Assembly: GCA_020442095.1 (NCBI GenBank)
Contig: JAGRKY010000313.1
Coordinates: forward strand, 1 to 12,130
Source: Bauldia sp.
GTDB lineage: Bacteria > Pseudomonadota > Alphaproteobacteria > Rhizobiales > Kaistiaceae
Reading direction: 5' to 3'
DNA length: 12,130 nucleotides
Both the position numbers and the translations under genes were made by a program. A model generated the notes under the pieces. The model was not told the DNA's origin and did no database searches. It saw only the letters and a list, made by a program, of their open reading frames with translations. Positions 6,221-12,130 of this stretch are shown one piece after another; position 1 is the stretch's first letter; every line of letters begins with the position of its first letter.

Positions 6221-7760
6221 CCCCGCCTTCCGTAACATCGATCGTCCTGAGGGTGAAACGGAACGTCGTGCCCTTGCCCGGAGCGCTCTCGGCCGAGATC
6301 GTCCCGCCATGGGCGTTGACGATGGTGCGCGAGATCGACAGGCCGACGCCCATCCCCTGCGGCTTGGAGGTGACGAAGGGGGTGAACAGCCGCTCCTCCA
6401 CCTCGGGCGCGATGCCGGGGCCGGTATCGGCGACCGCGAATTCGACCATGCCGCCGGGAATGCGCCTGGCCGAGATGGTCAGCTCGCGCGGCTCGGAACC
6501 GGCATCCGCCATCGCCTCGATGGCGTTGCGGATGAGGTTGAGCAGGACCTGCTCGATCTGCACCCGGTCGGCGAGGACATGGTTGACGTCGTCGGCGACG
6601 TCGAAGCGGACGCGGACGCCCCGCTGCTTGGCGCCGACCAGCGCCAGCCCGCTCGCCTCCTCGACCATCCGGGCGGCGTTCTCGGCGCGCTTCTCGCTCT
6701 CGCCGCGGCTGACGAAGTCGCGCAGGTGGCGGATGATCTGGCCGGCCCTGAGCGCCTGGTCGGAAGCCTTGTCGAGGGCCTCGCGCAACCGCGGCTGGGC
6801 GCCGGCATGCCCCGATTCGAGCAGCCGCCGCGCGCCGCTGATATAGTTGGCGATCGCCGAGAGCGGCTGGTTGATCTCGTGGGCAAGGGTCGACGCCATC
6901 TCGCCCATCGCCGTCAGCCGCGAGATATGGACGAGTTCCGACTGCAACTGCTGCAGCCGCACCTCGGTCTCCTGGCGCTCGCTGAGATCGCGGACGAAGC
7001 CGGTGAAGTAGCGGCTCTCCTCGGACACCATCTCGCCGACCGCCAGCTCCATCGGAAAGGTCGATCCATCCGCCTTCTGGCCGACGACGACCCTGCCGAT
7101 GCCTATGATCCGCCGCTGGCCGGATTCGAGGTAGCGGTGGATATAGCGGTCGTGATCCTGCCGGTAGGGCGACGGCATCAGCATGCTGACGTTGCGGCCG
7201 ACCGCGTCCTCGGCGGCGTGGCCGAACAGCCGCTCGGCGGCGGTCGAGAAGGAGCGGATGATCCCCTCCTCGTCGATCACCACCATCGCATCCGGGACCG
7301 TGTCGAGGATCGACTGGAGATGCGCCTCGCGCGAGATCAGGTCGCTGGCGAAGGCCTCGGTCTCGGCGCGCAACCGGTGAAGCCGCTCGCCCATCATCGC
7401 GATCGCCCCGCCGAGGAAGCTGAAGATCAGCGCCTTGACGATATCGACCGGCACGCCGCTGTAGAAATGGGCGATCGCAAAGGCCGCGACGACGGTCAGG
7501 CCAGTGGCCAGCAGTCCCGGGCCGAGGCCGCCATAGGCGGCCGAGACCACCACGGCCACAGCGGCGAAAAGAAACAGCGACGGGTCGTTCGAACGCCCGC
7601 AGATCGACGCGCAGGCGAGGATCGCGATGGCGACCGCCCCGAAGGGCAGCGCATAGCGCAGCACGACGCCAAGCGTACCCGACGGGCCGGGCCGCAGCGG
7701 GATCGCCACGCGATTGCCCGGCATCCACCCCATTACCTGTCTTCGCCCGGCATTTTCCAC
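6210..7760 (-). CDS. fixL: Oxygen-sensing haem PAS histidine kinase FixL
   Basis: A 516-residue kinase. Three or four membrane helices occupy about 32-124. A haem-PAS domain (about 140-262) carries [16 protein letters not shown] and [16 protein letters not shown]. By alignment with Bradyrhizobium FixL, His203 is the haem ligand (its His200), Arg209 and Arg223 match Arg206 and Arg220, and Ile218 matches Ile215; these residues shape oxygen binding and signalling. The kinase part has phospho-acceptor His294 in [11 protein letters not shown], the N box [10 protein letters not shown], the G1 box DTGPGI (445-450) and the G2 box GMGVGLS (469-475). Oxygen release should raise autophosphorylation and transfer to FixJ, whose gene overlaps by 11 bp. 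The start is uncertain: GTG 7760 follows GGCGGGGGAAAT, while ATG 7733 or 7724 would give proteins 9 or 12 residues shorter. An unusually strong inverted repeat lies just before the ribosome-binding site. Confidence 0.95.
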   Translation of the reverse strand: MENAGRRQVMGWMPGNRVAIPLRPGPSGTLGVVLRYALPFGAVAIAILACASICGRSNDPSLFLFAAVAVVVSAAYGGLGPGLLATGLTVVAAFAIAHFYSGVPVDIVKALIFSFLGGAIAMMGERLHRLRAETEAFASDLISREAHLQSILDTVPDAMVVIDEEGIIRSFSTAAERLFGHAAEDAVGRNVSMLMPSPYRQDHDRYIHRYLESGQRRIIGIGRVVVGQKADGSTFPMELAVGEMVSEESRYFTGFVRDLSERQETEVRLQQLQSELVHISRLTAMGEMASTLAHEINQPLSAIANYISGARRLLESGHAGAQPRLREALDKASDQALRAGQIIRHLRDFVSRGESEKRAENAARMVEEASGLALVGAKQRGVRVRFDVADDVNHVLADRVQIEQVLLNLIRNAIEAMADAGSEPRELTISARRIPGGMVEFAVADTGPGIAPEVEERLFTPFVTSKPQGMGVGLSISRTIVNAHGGTISAESAPGKGTTFRFTLRTIDVTEGGDAD

Positions 7761-7770
7761 ATTTCCCCCG

Positions 7771-7790
7771 CCTACGGGATTCCCCGTAGG
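7771..7790. promoter_or_regulatory. Inverted repeat CCTACGGG-N4-CCCGTAGG, candidate FixJ site or fixL leader hairpin
   Basis: Perfect 8-bp arms, CCTACGGG (7771-7778) and CCCGTAGG (7783-7790), surround ATTC. The repeat is 10 bp upstream of the fixL GTG and about 98-117 bp upstream of the fixK ATG. For fixK this is where an activator such as FixJ would bind; both arms contain a GTAG-type core that is in keeping with FixJ half-sites, though I cannot recall an exact consensus with certainty. In the fixL transcript the same bases would fold into a short hairpin just before the ribosome-binding site. Either role is inferred. Confidence 0.45.
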
Positions 7791-7832
7791 GAGATTACCC
7801 GAATTTTCGACTCTGCCACCCGTCGCTACCTA

Positions 7833-7846
7833 TTGATCACGATCAA
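7833..7846. promoter_or_regulatory. Perfect FixK/FNR box 1, TTGATCACGATCAA
   Basis: TTGAT-CACG-ATCAA matches the FNR/FixK consensus TTGAT-N4-ATCAA at all ten fixed positions. Its centre (7839.5) is about 80 bp from the fixL start and 48 bp before fixK. Toward fixL, a -10-like GAAAAT (minus strand, 7808-7803) lies about one class II spacing away, so activation of fixLJ is possible. Toward fixK no such -10 exists, and a class II start would fall after the fixK ribosome-binding site, so for fixK the box is better placed to repress. Confidence 0.85.
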
Positions 7847-7847
7847 A

Positions 7848-7861
7848 TTGATCAGGATCAA
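7848..7861. promoter_or_regulatory. Perfect FixK/FNR box 2, TTGATCAGGATCAA
   Basis: TTGAT-CAGG-ATCAA is a second full-consensus box, one base after box 1. The centres are exactly 15 bp apart, about 1.4 helical turns, so two dimers would sit on different faces or exclude each other. It ends 26 bp before the fixK ATG, close to or downstream of any start site for fixK, a position that suits autorepression. The site should be bound by FixK or another E-x-x-S-R family member. Confidence 0.85.
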
Positions 7862-7887
7862 AAGAGCCTGAGCGGAGGGGTGAAGTC

Positions 7888-8577
7888 ATGCTGTACGAGG
7901 AATCGCTTCACGTTTCGGAGGCCGACGCTTCTAGGCCTGCGCGTGCCCGGACATTTTCCGGTGCTGTATCTCTGGCCGAGGCGTTTGGCGGCGTGGGGAT
8001 TTCCGTGCGCCACGCCCGGAATTCGGAGGTCTACGGCGAGGGCGAGCCGGTCGACAACGTCTACAAGGTCGTCTCCGGTGCCGTCCGGACCTACAAGCTG
8101 CTCAGCGACGGTCGCCGCCAGATCAGCGATTTCCACATCCAGGGCGACGTCTTCGGCCTCGAGATCGGCACGGAGCGCCACTTCACTGCGGAGGCGATCG
8201 CCGATTCGGTCGTTCTCGTGGCGAAGCGCAGCGTGCTCGTGTCGCTCGCCGGCAGGAGCCCCGAGCTCGCTTCCGAGCTATGGGCCCATACCGCAAAGGA
8301 GCTGAAGCGGGCGCAGGATCATCTGCTTCTCCTCGGCCGCAAGCGGGCGCAGGAGCGGGTCGCAACCTTCCTGCTCGATATGGCCGGGCGCGAGGGCTCC
8401 GACATCGTCGTCGACCTGCCGATGTCCCGACAGGACATCGCCGACTATCTCGGCCTGACAATCGAGACTGTGTCACGGACCCTGACCCGCCTCGAAGGGG
8501 AGATGGCGATCGAGATTCCGACGTCGCGCCGCATCCTCCTGCGCGACAGACAGGCTCTCGGGCACCTCAATAATTAG
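7888..8577 (+). CDS. fixK: Crp/Fnr-family low-oxygen regulator FixK
   Basis: A 229-residue regulator. Residues about 30-125 form the beta-roll (SEVYGEGEPVDNVYKVVSGA, GDVFGLEIG), 128-160 the dimer helix, and 150-225 the helix-turn-helix (PMSRQDIADYLGLTIETVSR). Glu193, Ser196 and Arg197 form the E-x-x-S-R that reads TTGA half-sites. There is not one cysteine in the protein. That excludes an FNR/FnrN type Fe-S oxygen sensor and also the redox-reactive cysteine known from B. japonicum FixK2, so activity should depend mainly on the amount made, under FixL-FixJ. ATG 7888 has a strong GGAGGGG at 7874-7880. The gene diverges from fixLJ across a 127-bp control region with two perfect FixK boxes, and lies directly upstream of the hydrogenase operon, a likely target along with the cbb3 oxidase genes. 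Confidence 0.92.
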   Translation: MLYEESLHVSEADASRPARARTFSGAVSLAEAFGGVGISVRHARNSEVYGEGEPVDNVYKVVSGAVRTYKLLSDGRRQISDFHIQGDVFGLEIGTERHFTAEAIADSVVLVAKRSVLVSLAGRSPELASELWAHTAKELKRAQDHLLLLGRKRAQERVATFLLDMAGREGSDIVVDLPMSRQDIADYLGLTIETVSRTLTRLEGEMAIEIPTSRRILLRDRQALGHLNN

Positions 8578-8581
8578 CGAT

Positions 8582-8612
8582 TGCCGCCTTTTCGGGCAGC
8601 GGGAGTTTTTTT
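8582..8612 (+). terminator. Candidate intrinsic terminator after fixK
   Basis: Just after the fixK stop, TGCCGCC (8582-8588) can pair with GGCAGCG (8595-8601) around a TTTTCG loop. One C-A mismatch and one G-T wobble interrupt the stem. Four bases later comes a run of seven T (8606-8612). The short imperfect stem makes it a modest terminator, but the T run and the position at the end of fixK support it. It would separate fixK from the hydrogenase operon. Confidence 0.4.
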
Positions 8613-8624
8613 CGTTTTGCAGCG

Positions 8625-8638
8625 TTGACGTGGCACAA
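8625..8638 (+). promoter_or_regulatory. Degenerate FixK/FNR box upstream of hydB (TTGAC-GTGG-CACAA)
   Basis: TTGACGTGGCACAA matches seven of the ten fixed bases of TTGAT-N4-ATCAA, with the strong half TTGAC intact. Its centre is 8631.5. A -10 hexamer TAGAAT (five of six with consensus) at 8662-8667 implies a start near 8673-8674, which puts the box at about -41.5 to -42.5, the class II activator position. The left half, TTGACG, also resembles a sigma-70 -35 for a second -10, TATGAT (8650-8655), but that spacing is 19 bp, longer than ideal. Confidence 0.45.
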
Positions 8639-8661
8639 CCAATGACGCCTATGATCGTGTT

Positions 8662-8667
8662 TAGAAT
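8662..8667 (+). promoter_or_regulatory. Candidate -10 element of the hydrogenase operon (TAGAAT)
   Basis: TAGAAT differs from TATAAT at one position and lies 25 bp before the hydB GTG. No -35 element stands at the proper distance, which fits a promoter that needs an activator at the degenerate FixK box just upstream. The ribosome-binding site GGAGGGG (8680-8686) would be included in the transcript. Confidence 0.4.
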
Positions 8668-8691
8668 GGTTCTGGCGTCGGAGGGGATCGC

Positions 8692-9825
8692 GTGGATACC
8701 GGAGGCGAACAGGCAGTTTTAACCGTCACCGGCGTCGATGCCCTGCTCGCTGCGCTTCGCGATCAGGGCTATCGCGTGGTGGGCCCCACGGTCCGCGAAC
8801 AGGCAATCGTCTACGACGATATATCAAGCTCGGAAGACTTGCCGCGAGGCTGGACCGACGAGCAGGACGGTGGCCATTATCGGCTCTCCCGTCGCGACGA
8901 CGACGCCCTGTTCGGCTACGTCGTCGGCCCGCAATCCTGGAAGAAGTTCCTCCATCCGCCACGCCAGCGCCTGTGGAGTTCGCGCCGCGAAGGCGAGGAG
9001 ACGCGCGTCACCGCGGATGTGACTCCGAACGGGCGTTTCGCCTTCATCGGGGTTCGCGCCTGCGAGCTTAACGCCATCGCCATCCAGGACCGTGTCTTCC
9101 TCGGCGGACCATTTGCCGATCCGCATTATCAGGCCCGGCGCGAGGATGCCTTTTTCGTCGCCGTCAATTGCGGCCAGGCCGGGGGTACCTGCTTCTGCAC
9201 GTCGATGAAGACCGGACCGAAGGCGGAAGCCGGGTTTGACCTTGCACTGACCGAAATCGTCGACGATGACGGCGTTCGTTTTCTGGTCGAGACCGGATCC
9301 GAAGCCGGTCGCGACCTCCTCGCGGCGTTGCCCAGGTCGGCGGCCACGGATGCGGACAAGACGATCGCCGCGGAAATCGTCGCGCGGACGGCGCAATCGA
9401 TGGGCCGGGAAATGCCGGATGGAGACATCCACGGCCTGCTTCTCGCCAACCTCGAGCATCCGCGCTGGGACGAGGTGGCGGAGCGCTGCCTGACCTGCGG
9501 CAACTGCACCATGGTCTGCCCGACCTGCTTCTGCACGACAGCGGAGGATTCGAGCGATCTCGCCGGCCTTGAATCGAGTCGCGAGCGGCGCTGGGATTCC
9601 TGCTTCACCATGGACTTCTCTTACATCCACGGCGGCAGCGTCCGGCAGAGTGGCCGCTCGCGTTATCGCCAATGGATGACCCACAAGCTTGCCACCTGGT
9701 TCGATCAGTTCGGTACGTCCGGCTGTGTCGGCTGCGGCCGCTGCATCACCTGGTGTCCGGTCGGCATCGACATCACCGAGGAAGTCCGCGCGATCCAGGG
9801 CGGCGCGACTGGAAGGAGCACGTGA
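8692..9825 (+). CDS. hydB: Group 3b [NiFe]-hydrogenase (sulfhydrogenase) beta subunit, two [4Fe-4S]
   Basis: A 377-residue iron-sulfur electron-transfer subunit, related to HydB of archaeal sulfhydrogenase and to AsrA of anaerobic sulfite reductase. The N-terminal two-thirds form the family domain, with [15 protein letters not shown] (Cys124) and [15 protein letters not shown] (Cys160, 167, 169), where an extra cluster or metal may be held. The C-terminal part has two ferredoxin-type sets: Cys266, 269, 272 and 276 in [12 protein letters not shown], and Cys345, 348, 351 and 355 in [12 protein letters not shown]. In the complex it passes electrons between the delta subunit and the flavin subunit, and in some relatives it takes part in sulfur or polysulfide reduction. 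GTG 8692 is set by GGAGGGG at 8680-8686. It opens the operon; the next gene starts 1 bp after its stop. The order B-G-D-A is that of Pyrococcus hydrogenase I, except for the inserted CNB gene. Confidence 0.92.
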   Translation: MDTGGEQAVLTVTGVDALLAALRDQGYRVVGPTVREQAIVYDDISSSEDLPRGWTDEQDGGHYRLSRRDDDALFGYVVGPQSWKKFLHPPRQRLWSSRREGEETRVTADVTPNGRFAFIGVRACELNAIAIQDRVFLGGPFADPHYQARREDAFFVAVNCGQAGGTCFCTSMKTGPKAEAGFDLALTEIVDDDGVRFLVETGSEAGRDLLAALPRSAATDADKTIAAEIVARTAQSMGREMPDGDIHGLLLANLEHPRWDEVAERCLTCGNCTMVCPTCFCTTAEDSSDLAGLESSRERRWDSCFTMDFSYIHGGSVRQSGRSRYRQWMTHKLATWFDQFGTSGCVGCGRCITWCPVGIDITEEVRAIQGGATGRST

Positions 9826-9826
9826 G

Positions 9827-10297
9827 ATGGTAGTAGAGGGCCTGGAACGCATCGTCCGGCAGCATCCTTTCTTCGCCGGACTTGATGAGTCTTTTCTCGA
9901 GCTGGTCGTCGGCTGCGCCAAGAATGTCCGGTTCCGGTCGGGCGAATACATGTTCCGCGAAGGCGGCCCGGCCGACCAGTTTTACCTGATCCGCGAAGGC
10001 CGGGTAGCGCTGGAGATTGCGGCGCCCGGCAGCGGAGCGGTGGTGTTTCAGACGGTTGCCGAGGGCGAGGTTGTCGGCATCTCCTGGCTGTTCCCGCCAT
10101 ACAGGTGGACCTTCGACGCACGGGCGCTGGAAGACGTGCGGGCGATCGCGATGGATGGCACCTGTCTCCGCAACAAGTGCGAGGCCGACCATGCGCTCGG
10201 CTACGACGTGACGATGCGGCTGGTGCCGATCCTGATGCAGCGGTTGCAGGCGACCCGGCTTCAGGTGCTCGACGTCTACGGCAAGCCGGCGGCCTGA
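9827..10297 (+). CDS. Stand-alone cyclic-nucleotide-binding-fold protein in the hydrogenase operon
   Basis: A 156-residue soluble protein that is almost only a CNB domain: an opening helix ([20 protein letters not shown]), a beta-roll with [20 protein letters not shown] and REGRVALEI, the cassette region [20 protein letters not shown] (80-99), and a C-terminal helix to about residue 150. There is no helix-turn-helix, so it cannot bind DNA like Crp. Where CAP has the phosphate-binding Arg, this protein appears to have Trp94, with Arg93 next to it, so the ligand may be a different one or there may be none. ATG 9827 lies 1 bp after the hydB stop and its own stop is followed after 1 bp by hydG, so it is translated with the hydrogenase. 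It may be a regulatory subunit of the enzyme or an assembly factor; both are inferences. Similar domains occur in other bacterial group 3b operons as I recall. Confidence 0.85.
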   Translation: MVVEGLERIVRQHPFFAGLDESFLELVVGCAKNVRFRSGEYMFREGGPADQFYLIREGRVALEIAAPGSGAVVFQTVAEGEVVGISWLFPPYRWTFDARALEDVRAIAMDGTCLRNKCEADHALGYDVTMRLVPILMQRLQATRLQVLDVYGKPAA

Positions 10298-10298
10298 C

Positions 10299-11147
10299 AT
10301 GGAAGCGTCCGCGATGCAGGCCCTGCATGACCCGATGGTCCCCCATGTCGCGCGCGTGACCAGTCGCCGGCAGGATACGGCGGATGTCTTCACCCTGGAG
10401 CTCGACCTCGGGTCTGCCGGGCTCGTGCCCTTCACCCCCGGCCAGTTCAACATGCTCACCGTCTTCGGCGTCGGCGAGTCGGCGATCAGCGTCAGCGGCG
10501 ATCCGGCGGCTGACGGCGGCATCATCCATACGATCCGTGCCGTCGGCTCGGTCTCCCGGGCGCTGACCGAACTCGAAGAGGGAGCCTCGCTCGGTGTTCG
10601 CGGCCCCTTCGGCGTCGGTTGGCCGATGGCCGAGCTGGAGGGCAAGGACGTTCTGGTCATCGCCGGCGGCATCGGCCTCGCACCACTCCGCCCGGTGATC
10701 TACCGCCTGCTCGGCGACCGGGACCGCTACGACCGGGTTTCGATCCTCTATGGCACCCGCAGCCCGGACGATATCCTCTATCTTGACGAGCTTGAGGCCT
10801 GGCGCTCACGCCTCGACGTCCATCTCGAGGTAACGGTGGACCATGCGTCCGATGGCTGGCGCGGAGATGTCGGTGTCGTGACGACGCTGCTGCCGCGGGC
10901 CGCCATCGATCCCGAGCGGACCGTCGCGCTGCTTTGCGGCCCGGAGATCATGATGCGCTTCGGCGTTCAGGCGCTGACCGCCGCCGGCCTTCCCGAATCC
11001 TCCATCTGGGTATCGATGGAACGCAATATGAAATGCGCGATCGGCCTTTGCGGGCATTGCCAGTTCTCTCCGGTCTTCATCTGCCGCGACGGGCCGGTGT
11101 TCCGCTATGATCGCATCCAGTCTCTTCTCGCGCTGAAGGAGATCTGA
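10299..11147 (+). CDS. hydG: Group 3b [NiFe]-hydrogenase gamma subunit, FAD/NAD(P) and [2Fe-2S]
   Basis: A 282-residue flavoprotein that exchanges electrons with NAD(P)H. Residues about 15-110 form the FAD-binding barrel ([20 protein letters not shown] at the flavin site; [13 protein letters not shown]). Residues 115-240 form the nucleotide-binding domain, with the glycine-rich [24 protein letters not shown] and [10 protein letters not shown]. The C-terminus carries a [2Fe-2S] set, Cys246, 251, 254 and 262 in [12 protein letters not shown]. This is the layout of HydG, AsrB and dihydroorotate dehydrogenase PyrK-like proteins; the hydrogenase context fixes the name. Choice of NADP over NAD cannot be settled by eye, although group 3b enzymes usually prefer NADP. 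ATG 10299 follows the previous stop by 1 bp with only GGCGG as a weak ribosome-binding site, so coupling is likely. Confidence 0.92.
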   Translation: MEASAMQALHDPMVPHVARVTSRRQDTADVFTLELDLGSAGLVPFTPGQFNMLTVFGVGESAISVSGDPAADGGIIHTIRAVGSVSRALTELEEGASLGVRGPFGVGWPMAELEGKDVLVIAGGIGLAPLRPVIYRLLGDRDRYDRVSILYGTRSPDDILYLDELEAWRSRLDVHLEVTVDHASDGWRGDVGVVTTLLPRAAIDPERTVALLCGPEIMMRFGVQALTAAGLPESSIWVSMERNMKCAIGLCGHCQFSPVFICRDGPVFRYDRIQSLLALKEI

Positions 11148-11149
11148 GG

Positions 11150-11932
11150 GTGGCGGCCAAGAATGCGAGACCCCGTCTGGCGGTATGGAAATTCGCCTCC
11201 TGCGACGGTTGCCAGCTCAGTCTGCTCGACTGCGAGGACGAGCTGCTTGCCGTCGCGGATGCTATCGACATCGCCTATTTCATGGAGGCGACCCGCGGCA
11301 GGATCGAGGGTCGCTACGACCTCTCCCTGGTCGAGGGATCGATTACCACCGCCCATGACGCCGAGCGCATCCAGGAGGTCAGGAAGATCTCCGATGTGGT
11401 GATCACGATCGGCGCCTGTGCGACGGCCGGCGGCATCCAGGCGCTTCGCAACTTCGCCGACGTCAAGCAATACACCTCGGTCGTCTATGCCAGGCCCGAC
11501 TACATCTCGACGCTCGCCACCTCGACGCCGATCGCCGACCATATCCGCGTCGATTTCGAGCTCCGCGGCTGTCCGATCAACAAACGCCAGCTGCTTGAGG
11601 TCGTGTCGGCCTATCTCGCCAGGCGCAAACCGGTGACCCCGGGCCACAGCGTCTGCATCGAATGCAAGCTGAAGGGCAACCCGTGCGTGATGGTCGCCCA
11701 CGGCACGCCCTGCCTCGGGCCCGTGACCCATGCCGGCTGCGGGGCGCTCTGCCCGTCCTACAACCGCGGCTGCTACGGCTGTTTCGGTCCGATGGAGACC
11801 CCCAACGCACCGTCGCTGTCCGATCAGCTCCGCTCCCTCGGCATGCAGGCCGACGAGATCGGCCGCGTCTACAGCACGTTCAACGCCGATGCCGAACCGT
11901 TCCGGGAGGAAAGGGAACGCCATGGCTCATAA
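11150..11932 (+). CDS. hydD: Group 3b [NiFe]-hydrogenase delta (small) subunit
   Basis: A 260-residue small subunit that holds the electron relay next to the NiFe site. The proximal [4Fe-4S] ligands are Cys18 and Cys21 ([13 protein letters not shown]), Cys90 (IGACATAGG) and Cys141 (RGCPINK). The C-terminal part has eight more cysteines (169, 172, 179, 188, 197, 201, 208 and 211) in [29 protein letters not shown] and RGCYGCFGP, enough for two more [4Fe-4S] clusters. No twin-arginine signal is present, so the enzyme is cytoplasmic, as for all group 3 hydrogenases. GTG 11150 is preceded by GAAGGAGATCTGAGG and lies 2 bp after the hydG stop. The 3' end overlaps hydA by 11 bp. Confidence 0.95.
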   Translation: MAAKNARPRLAVWKFASCDGCQLSLLDCEDELLAVADAIDIAYFMEATRGRIEGRYDLSLVEGSITTAHDAERIQEVRKISDVVITIGACATAGGIQALRNFADVKQYTSVVYARPDYISTLATSTPIADHIRVDFELRGCPINKRQLLEVVSAYLARRKPVTPGHSVCIECKLKGNPCVMVAHGTPCLGPVTHAGCGALCPSYNRGCYGCFGPMETPNAPSLSDQLRSLGMQADEIGRVYSTFNADAEPFREERERHGS

Positions 11933-12130
11933 GACCAAGACGATCAAGGTCGACTATCTCGCGCGCGTCGAGGGCGAAGGCGCGTTCAAGGTTGTCGTCC
12001 GCGATGGTGTCGTCGAATCGGCCGAGCTTTCGATCTTCGAGCCGCCGCGGTTCTTCGAGGCTTTCATGCGCGGCCGCGCCTTCTCCGAGGCGCCGGATAT
12101 CACCGCCCGCATCTGCGGCATCTGCCCGGT
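11922..12130 (+). CDS. hydA: Group 3b [NiFe]-hydrogenase alpha (large, catalytic) subunit, N-terminal fragment
   Basis: The first 69 codons of the catalytic subunit, cut by the window end. The sequence has [13 protein letters not shown], the conserved Arg-x-Glu-Gly-Glu-Gly start of large subunits with the structural Glu17, and RICGICP, the N-terminal nickel-binding motif in which Cys65 and Cys68 are two of the four Ni ligands. The C-terminal DPCxxC motif is outside the window. The ATG lies inside the end of hydD with an 11-bp overlap; GGGAGGAAAGGG just upstream is its ribosome-binding site. Group 3b is assigned from the gene set B-G-D-A; full-length sequence would be needed to exclude group 3c or 3d on large-subunit features. 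Maturation genes (hypA-F, endopeptidase) are not in the window. Confidence 0.93.
   Translation, partial: MAHKTKTIKVDYLARVEGEGAFKVVVRDGVVESAELSIFEPPRFFEAFMRGRAFSEAPDITARICGICP

Noticed and set aside
6193..7728. A 511-codon minus-strand frame overlapping fixL in another phase
   Set aside because: It is Arg/Gly/Pro-rich without domain features, while the fixL frame has every haem-PAS and kinase motif.
6309..7871. A 520-codon open frame on the plus strand opposite fixL
   Set aside because: It lies entirely antisense to fixL, has the Asp/Arg/Gly/His-rich composition of a GC-rich shadow frame, and shows no known domain or good ribosome-binding site.
8631..8646. Possible sigma-54 promoter TGGCAC...TGAC upstream of hydB
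   Set aside because: The -12 element does not match TTGC at the required spacing from TGGCAC; the FixK-like box plus TAGAAT explains the region better.

Overview
The window is GC-rich, densely coded DNA. Its gene set points to an alphaproteobacterium, most likely of the Hyphomicrobiales/Rhizobiales: the end of a fixI-fixS (ccoI-ccoS) operon, a haem-based fixL-fixJ oxygen-sensing pair, and a divergent fixK with perfect FixK/FNR boxes. The order is inferred from gene content and style; no 16S or other marker is present.

Layout. (1) 1-469, plus strand: the 3' end of the copper-transporting ATPase FixI, overlapping fixS, both for assembly of cbb3-type cytochrome oxidase. (2) 493-3346, minus strand: a secreted arylsulfatase, then an outer-membrane beta-barrel of the 'MetA-pathway of phenol degradation' type, then a 46-residue Lys/Ala-rich basic protein. 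A Crp/Fnr-type regulator (3447-4142) diverges from the sulfatase, with a palindrome between them. (3) 4374-5569, plus strand: a membrane protein with a Popeye-like cyclic-nucleotide-binding (CNB) fold, and a small secreted protein with an HExxH motif. (4) 5594-7760, minus strand: fixJ and fixL, overlapping by 11 bp. (5) 7761-7887: a 127-bp divergent control region holding an 8-bp inverted repeat and two perfect TTGAT-N4-ATCAA boxes exactly 15 bp apart. (6) 7888-8577, plus strand: fixK, without cysteines. (7) 8692 to the window end: a group 3b NAD(P)-linked [NiFe]-hydrogenase (sulfhydrogenase) operon in the order hydB - CNB protein - hydG - hydD - hydA, with hydA cut by the window edge.

How the parts may work together. 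FixL would sense oxygen through haem and phosphorylate FixJ; FixJ would switch on fixK; FixK would act on TTGA-type boxes. A degenerate box upstream of hydB lies where a class II FNR/FixK promoter needs it, about -41.5 from a start site implied by a TAGAAT -10. This suggests that the soluble hydrogenase is a low-oxygen target of the same circuit that controls the cbb3 oxidase.

The most unusual items are the stand-alone CNB protein inside the hydrogenase operon, the Popeye-like CNB membrane protein that lacks the phosphate-binding arginine, the tandem FixK boxes, and the very small HExxH and histone-H1-like proteins. The hydrogenase and Fix components belong to known families. I see no CRISPR array, insertion sequence, tRNA or rRNA.
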